This document shows positions 58,655-64,000 of a stretch of DNA of 64,000 nucleotides, one piece after another (the stretch's first letter is position 1; every line of letters begins with the position of its first letter). The stretch is from contig CP073217.1 in NCBI GenBank assembly GCA_020342235.1, positions 806,001 through 870,000 on the forward strand, given 5' to 3'. The notes under the pieces are model-generated. The model did not search any database. It saw only the letters and a program-made list of their open reading frames with translations, and had not been told where the DNA came from. Source of the stretch: Saccharomycopsis phalli. Its lineage: Eukaryota; Ascomycota; Saccharomycetes; Ascoideales; Saccharomycopsidaceae. A program made the translations under genes and the position numbers.

Positions 58655-59904
58655 AAAGTTAATTTTTGAAAAAGGCTTTACTAGCGGACAAAAGAAATAA
58701 ATGAAAAAGTGACTGGGTGGTTTTCTTCACACTGTAAAGATCTACCATAACTAATCTTGATGAACATACATGCGATAGTACTGTGAACATGCGTGGCATA
58801 TTTCTGTATGTGAAATTTAATCAGATCGCATAGCAGGACGGAAGCTTGCGCCGCGTTTTTCAAATCAGCATCAGATTAAGCTATACAGTATTTTTTACTC
58901 CTTTGCGATTCAACAGCCCAATGAAATAGCCAACTAGTCAATAATAACCAGCTAAGATCGTTCGACTTTACTGTCTTATTAGCCAGATATTGTCCTTATA
59001 CTTTGAGTATCAAGCTCCTATACTCTAACTTCGATTATCGTGGCCGTACGGTTCTAGTACACAGCCTACCACAATACTATTTGTTTCATTGGTACTTAGT
59101 ATCACAGTTACTAATTACTGATCGAACGCATGATCGATTATGCACTGATTAATTATGTTTGGTTTAACCACAACACAAGCCTACACTACTTTCCTTGATA
59201 TCATCAAGAACAGAGACCCATGCTGTAGCTCCAATGGTACACCCAAGATGTATACAAAGGCCGAAATTGATACGTTACACTCCTTGGTTCAACATTGATA
59301 TATCAAAAATTTTAGACAGTGGGGTGTCAAAAAGAAATACTTGACATCTGAAGTACCGTGAGTTATCTCCCTCGGTTGATGTAGGGTTGGCAAAGGAAAT
59401 TAAATCACAAAAGGCTGAGTATAAAAGTTTGTGTGACTAATAGAGATTCCACCAAGCTAAATTGTTGCTGTAACAAACTAACTTCCAGTTCATCTTACGA
59501 AGACTAAAATGCGGATACTTGAAGTTGTGTGATGGTAAGAACTAAACAGGCTTCTATGAGTCGTTCTCAAAACATCTCAATCACTGCAACTGAAAATAGA
59601 GGTTTCAATCTGAGACAGATCTACTCTTGATTCAACCCTATCAGGAGTACAATCATGTACTTTAGATATTGGATATTTTATAGATTTATAAACGTTATAG
59701 CATTAGATGTTTTATGGGTGCAAATGTTCTAACATTGAATGTTTTATGGATTCTAAGTATAGTATTCAATGTTTCATGGATTCCAAATTTTATTATATGG
59801 GATGTTTTCTGGATTCTTAATTTTCGAATTTACGGCACCATCCATCTTACGGCACCATCCATCTTACGGTACCATCCATCTTACGGCACCATCCATATCC
59901 AAAC
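58655..59904. other. Intergenic; right part is the shared upstream region of the protease family
   Basis: 58655-59600 shows no gene. From about 59605 (CTGAGACAGATCT) to 59904 it is homologous to the upstream region of the gene at 17.9 kb and, for its last part, of the one at 63.4 kb: TTCTGGATTC, TTTTCGAATTTACGGCACC and ATCTTACGGCACCAT. The CATCTTACGGCACCATC unit is locally repeated four times (59836-59895). Confidence 0.65.
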
Positions 59905-60246
59905 TGTCGTGGTTAACAACCACGGCAGAATAGGTCTAGTATTCAAGGAGGAGTTCGGAGTAGCTTACCGGACTCAGCCACAGAATACAGTAGCGCGTCC
60001 GTCGATCAATGGTAACCACCATCTGATTAAAGGACAACAACCTCTTAGGAGGATCGGCGTTCTCTATAAGAAGGCCGACATTACGCTACAAACATTAACG
60101 ATCACAAGACCAATTCAGCTGGATATCTATATCTAGCACAACCCATTCCGGTTATCCAAATCCTAAAGGAACAAAACAAACAATTAAGTAGTTTATAGTT
60201 TGCTGTAATACTATGTCTAATCAGGATACACCTATAAACTACGACA
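59905..60246 (+). mobile_element. Solo LTR of an LTR retrotransposon (fossil)
   Basis: 342 bp, starting TGTCGT and ending ACGACA (matching inverted ends), flanked by a perfect 5-bp target duplication CAAAC. It has a TATA-like region in its middle and no internal coding part. It resembles the LTR at 62426-62773 along its length, with clear divergence. The family (Ty1/copia or Ty3-like) cannot be told from an LTR alone. It is inserted in the promoter of the protease-like gene at 60.3 kb. Confidence 0.85.
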
Positions 60247-60341
60247 CAAACATGTATGTGGCACAAAATTATCCAATAAGCCTCTTGGCGCCCAAAATAA
60301 ATGACATATATACTATCATTTTCCAGCAAAAACAATATCGA

Positions 60342-61545
60342 ATGCAATTGTTAGTATTATTATTCCTTGTCTTGAGTCCTGCTTTCTCCGCGACATTGGG
60401 CTCTCCTGACAGTTTATTTGAAAAACGAGCTCCTGGAGACAAAAAAAAAGGCAGGTAAATCAACTGATAAAAGTCCCGGTTATCTCATCGATAATTTTGA
60501 TAACCGACACAATCTTCCGTATACAAGTATCAAAGTTGGTGATCAAACTCTAAATGTACTTTACAGCACGGGATCAGGTGTGACATGGTTCCCTACACTG
60601 AGCTCCATGAAAAAGACTAAACCGGACACAGCAATCTTCAATCTCGATAAGAAATATTTGAAAGAGTATCCAGTCACAAAGTTCATCTACAATACAAAGA
60701 AGTCTAAAGCAAAAGTTATCAGTAACTCAGGGTTTAGCCAACTCTATTTGGACGGTTCCATTGTATACGGACTGCATTATTCCAATAATATAGTTTTTGC
60801 TCTGGCTAAATTGCCAGATGCTCCATTTGGTCTCGCCTCAAGAACTGATTATCCATTTGCTATTATGGGCTTGGGTCCACAAGACTCCTCCGTTTCACAA
60901 CCTGGAATAGTGCAGATGCTCCAAACATCAAAATATATAAATCGTCAAGAGTACGGGATTCACATGAACCTGGTCAGTGGTAAGGATAATGGACAGATTG
61001 TCTTTGGTGGAGTAGACACGAACCGATTCACAGGGCCTTTGACAATGTTTCCTGCTTCCAGAAACCCAAGTGGACGTTTGAATGCATCCTTGTCTGGCAT
61101 AGGCGGTAAACTTTTCAATAAATTATATAGTACCCCAGTTGCAGCTACTATTGATTCGGGTGCTAATTCGATTGTTTTACCCAAGAGGTTACAAAAGTAT
61201 TTTCAAGTAACTATAGTGAACGGGAACACTTATAGTGCGTGTGACGGGAGTGGCATTGGAGATTTAGACTTTTACTTTAATACAAGCTTTTATACTGTTC
61301 TGTCTGAAATGATGAAGCTTGAGTCATATGTTAAACATGAAGGGCAATGTATGTTTGCACTCGCCTTTAAGAATACGCCAGAAATAATTCTAGGCGTACC
61401 GTTTATGAAAGCTGCATATGTCTATTATGACAATGAAACTCCTCGGATTGGATTGGCAGAAGCAGTTAAAGCGGAAAGCACCACACCAACTAATATTGTC
61501 ACTCCAGTTATTGGTAGTATTAAAGGTACTGGGAAAGATGCTTGA
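60342..61545 (+). pseudogene. Aspartyl-protease-like gene with frameshift and lost first Asp
   Basis: Paralogue of the gene at 17.9 kb. The signal peptide frame runs from ATG 60342 (MQLLVLLFLVLSPAFSATLG) through the Kex2-type KR, then breaks in a run of nine A at 60441-60449: one extra base compared with the paralogue. The rest (from about 60450 to 61545) is fully open. The first catalytic motif reads STGSG where DTGSS is expected, while the second is intact (DSGAN). So this copy keeps the Asp that the 17.9 kb copy lost, and lacks the one it kept. Other parts (EYGIHMNLVSGKDNGQIVFG, PRIGLAEA) are well conserved. It may be a pseudogene, or be rescued by slippage on the A9 run; a sequencing error in the run is also possible. 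Confidence 0.8.
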
Positions 61546-61631
61546 GCGAAATGATAAATATCTGATTGGTATATTTCTAACCTCTTTCTGGTAAAGAGGT
61601 TTGTAAGTTTAATATATGCTAAATTTGTCAA

Positions 61632-63188
61632 ATAATAATAATAATAATAATAATATTTATTTTTGTATTTAGCTATATATTGTCTCCGGCATTACGGTTA
61701 TTCGACAGGTATATTTTCACTCAGGAACATCCTGAGGCAGCATTGCTGTTGAAGAAAACCCTTTGTCAACCCTCATTTGGTTGCTTGGGATTAAAAACTT
61801 CAATGGGACCAGTCGTATTGTCGGTACTTCGTGCTTGTATTGATTGTGTGAAAAGCCTGGTCACCTGTTTTATCGAGTGTGACCACTGAATCTCATCAAG
61901 TGTTGGAGGAATCATATTCCAACACGTTCTGGTAAAACTCAAGGAGTTTGTGGACTGATTGGCAAACACTTTTCAAAACGTATTGCGTATGCCATGAGTG
62001 GAATCTAGTATGTCATCAATGCGTGATAGAATTTGAGTTTCTAAGAGCTCTGGACATTGGAGGTCGTGTATGATGGAGGGGGAGTGAATCTCGCATCTTT
62101 TGCACTTTGAGCAGTATGGCACTGATTTTACGTGCATTCCTATAGTGGTTTGGAAGTGAGTCACAGGTAGAGGTGGCCATTTCCTGCCACTCTTTGGTAG
62201 CCGTTTCTGAGGCCATTTTCTTGAGCAACTGGATGCGAGACCGCTATAGATCTTGTATCGGTGGTGGGTCGTTTTCGAGTTGTTGTTCCTCTAGTACATA
62301 ATCTGCTCGATGTTCAAGTAAGCGGGTGACTGCATCAAAACGTTCTGATATCTGGGTTGTGGGGGCTGTTGCCTGTAACATTTCCTGGATAAGAAGGAGC
62401 TTGGGAATTGTGTTTCTTGTGTTTCTGTCGTGGTTGAGAACCACTGCAGAACAAGTTCACTAGTGCAACATCGGTGTCGGTAATATCTTTACCGACTCCC
62501 GGTTTTGATCAGACTAAAGTAATCCAACCAATGATGTTTTTGATAAGATATTATTGGAGGATAAAGATCTGATAAGAGATCCAGAATAGTCTATATAAGA
62601 AGGGCTTCCTTCTTATAGAAAACACACAATTCAACTGAACAGTTCAGCTAGATATTATATCTAGCAAAGCCCAATCCGGTTATCCAAATCCTAAAGGAAC
62701 AAAACAAATAATTAAGTAGTTTATAGTTCACATAATACTATGTCTATTTCAGGCGATACTATTAACTACGACAGTTTCCATTGATCGTGGTAGTTTGGAA
62801 CAAACTTGAGCGGACTGGGTTTTGGCGTGATGTATTCATGAACCATCTCATGGATTTCATTATTGCCAAGGACTTGAGTAGGATCGTTGGTGGTGGAATA
62901 CCACTTTCGATATAGATGATTGGGGTCCATCAATATTTAGCCGAGTGCTTCTATTTTGGAGAAAGTTACTAGTCCAATTGATTATCTCAGGTGGTGCGCC
63001 GACGGCCCTCATCTTTCTTAGTAGGATCGGGTGGCTTATGTTGTTGAAGGCACCTTCGATATCTACAAGGACTGCTCCGGAATGGTGGGAGTTGTCTATT
63101 AACTGCATGCTGTGCAGTATCATGAGTTCATTCAAACGGAGAACAGATCTCCGCTATCGGTGACTTACTTGTGGTGTTCAACCTCAAA
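61632..63188 (-). mobile_element. 5'-truncated LINE with nested solo LTR
   Basis: A non-LTR retrotransposon copy between two protease-family genes. Its (ATT)n tail is at 61632-61653, its 3' end at 61654-62000, and its ORF2 C-terminus with a Cys/His cluster (YCSKCKRCEIHS..HDLQC) at about 62040-62130. Reverse-transcriptase residues are at 62860-63135: AVLVDIEGAFNNISHPILLR (motif A) and FLQNRSTRLNIDG, like the Tad/I-type LINEs. Less sequence lies between these than a LINE needs, so it is also internally deleted. A solo LTR interrupts it at 62426-62773. It sits right after the shared 3' flank TTTGTCAAAT of the upstream gene. Confidence 0.85.
62426..62773 (+). mobile_element. Solo LTR nested in the LINE (fossil)
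   Basis: 348 bp, TGTCGT to ACGACA, with a perfect 5-bp duplication GTTTC (62421-62425 and 62774-62778). It contains CTATATAAGAAGG as a promoter-like element. No internal region remains. Because it splits the LINE, it inserted after the LINE did. Confidence 0.88.
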
Positions 63189-63405
63189 ATAATGTTTCAT
63201 GGATTCTAAGTATATTGAATGTTTCATAGATCCCAAATTTTATTGCATGAGATGTTTTCTGGATTCCAAATTTTCGAATTTACAGCACCATGCATCTTAC
63301 GGCACCATATTCAAACATGTATGAGGCGCGAAATTATCCAAGAAGCCTCATGATGCCCAGGAAAATGACATAAATACAATAATTTTCCAGCAGTAACAGT
63401 ATCAA

Positions 63406-64000
63406 ATGCAATTATTAGTATTATTATTCCTTGTCTTGAGTCCTGCTTTCTCTGCGACATTGGGCTCTCCTGACAGTTTATTTGAAAAACGAGCTCCGCA
63501 AGACAAAAAACCCGGTTATGTTATCACTAATTTTGATAACAGATTCAATTTTCCGCAAGTAACTCTCAAGGTTGGCAAGCAAACCCTAAATGCACTTTAC
63601 GACACCGGATCAAGTCTGACTTGGTTCCCTAGACTCGGTGCCATGATTAACCGTAAAGAGCTTAAGAATCAATTTAAAGTCGACGTGGAATATTTGAAAG
63701 AGTACCCAAAGACGAATTACATCTACAATCCAGAGAATCTTAAAGAACCAGGATTAGGAATCCCTGTGTTGCATGAAACCTATTTTGATGGTTCCAAAGT
63801 AAAAGCAACCTATCGTAAAAGTGATATAGTTCTTGGTCTGGCCATATTGCCATCCACTATATTTGGTTGGGCCTGGGTAAGTGACTATCCATATGCTATT
63901 ATGGGCTTGGGTCCGCAAAGCGAACCCCTATCGCAACCGGGAATAGTGCAGACGCTCCAAACATCAGGTTATATTAGTCGTCAAGAGTACGGGATTCACA
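63406..64000 (+). CDS. Aspartyl-protease-like gene, third copy, cut by window edge
   Basis: Open from ATG 63406 to the window end (198 codons). Signal peptide MQLLVLLFLVLSPAFSATLG and Kex2-type KR are the same as in the other two copies. The propeptide is shorter by several residues (APQDKKPGYVI). The first active-site motif is intact (DTGSS in NALYDTGSSLTWF). PYAIMGLGPQSEPLSQPGIV and RQEYGIH are shared with the paralogues. The second Asp lies outside the window, so activity cannot be judged. The upstream region (63190-63405) lacks the solo LTR that splits the promoter of the second copy, and shows the ancestral promoter. Confidence 0.85.
   Translation, partial: MQLLVLLFLVLSPAFSATLGSPDSLFEKRAPQDKKPGYVITNFDNRFNFPQVTLKVGKQTLNALYDTGSSLTWFPRLGAMINRKELKNQFKVDVEYLKEYPKTNYIYNPENLKEPGLGIPVLHETYFDGSKVKATYRKSDIVLGLAILPSTIFGWAWVSDYPYAIMGLGPQSEPLSQPGIVQTLQTSGYISRQEYGIH

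Noticed and set aside
60213-60250. A short frame after the TATA region looked like the start of a retrotransposon capsid gene (in two places)
   Set aside because: Both stretches end at ACGACA exactly where the 5-bp target duplication begins, so they are inside the LTR and not an internal region.
1-64000. Reassigned CUG codon (CUG-Ser or CUG-Ala clade)
   Set aside because: I found no CUG at a position conserved enough to decide; left open.
1-64000. CRISPR arrays, operons, bacterial-type promoters
   Set aside because: The tandem arrays have no spacers, and gene content and introns are eukaryotic.

Overview
The window looks like nuclear DNA of a budding yeast (Saccharomycotina). The clear genes are a typical yeast set: KEX1, ROT1, CDC50 family, RPT4, PRE4, EMC3, GPN1/NPA3, GPH1, UTP30, YAK1, ORC4, EAF1, TAD1, KAP114, YAR1, KGD4, PDE1, RET2. 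Genes are dense and mostly intronless. The three introns I can place have GTAAGT or GTATGT donors, and the branch site lies only a few bases from the 3' AG. That short spacing is known from Yarrowia-like, early-branching yeasts and differs from Saccharomyces. I cannot name the species or tell how CUG is decoded.

Layout. 1-16.9 kb: a Zn2Cys6 transcription factor cut by the window edge, NAA50-like acetyltransferase, KEX1, a GPI wall-protein candidate, then three divergent pairs (AIM41/CDC50, RPT4/EMC3, GPN1/GT15 mannosyltransferase). 17-21 kb: a transposon-rich island around a secreted aspartyl-protease-like gene, ending in a young SINE. 21-45.3 kb: GPH1, UTP30, YAK1, an unknown disordered protein, tRNA-Val, ROT1, ORC4, a VPS27-like protein, EAF1, TAD1, KAP114. 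45.3-48.2 kb: a second island with LINE debris and a second copy of the same SINE. 48.2-58.7 kb: YAR1, an RMD1-like gene, KGD4, PRE4, PDE1, RET2, tRNA-Trp. 58.7-64 kb: two more protease-family genes, separated by a LINE that carries a nested solo LTR; another solo LTR sits in the promoter of the first of the two.

The most notable system is a retroposon partnership. Two 462-468 bp SINE copies look identical by eye. Each has a tRNA-like head with Pol III A and B boxes, a 3' part shared with the local LINE family, and its own target-site duplication (12 bp and 11 bp). SINEs are, to my knowledge, hardly described in budding yeasts. The second notable system is the protease family: one copy keeps only the first catalytic Asp, one keeps only the second (and is frameshifted in an A9 run), and a third keeps the first Asp but leaves the window before the second.

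Regulation visible in the sequence: both proteasome genes (RPT4, PRE4) carry a PACE-like AGTGGCAA upstream, as in the Rpn4 regulon. GPH1 has an STRE plus TATA. Several promoters contain CACGTGA. Three divergent pairs share only 51-92 bp between start codons. Nearly every intergenic region holds its own private minisatellite.
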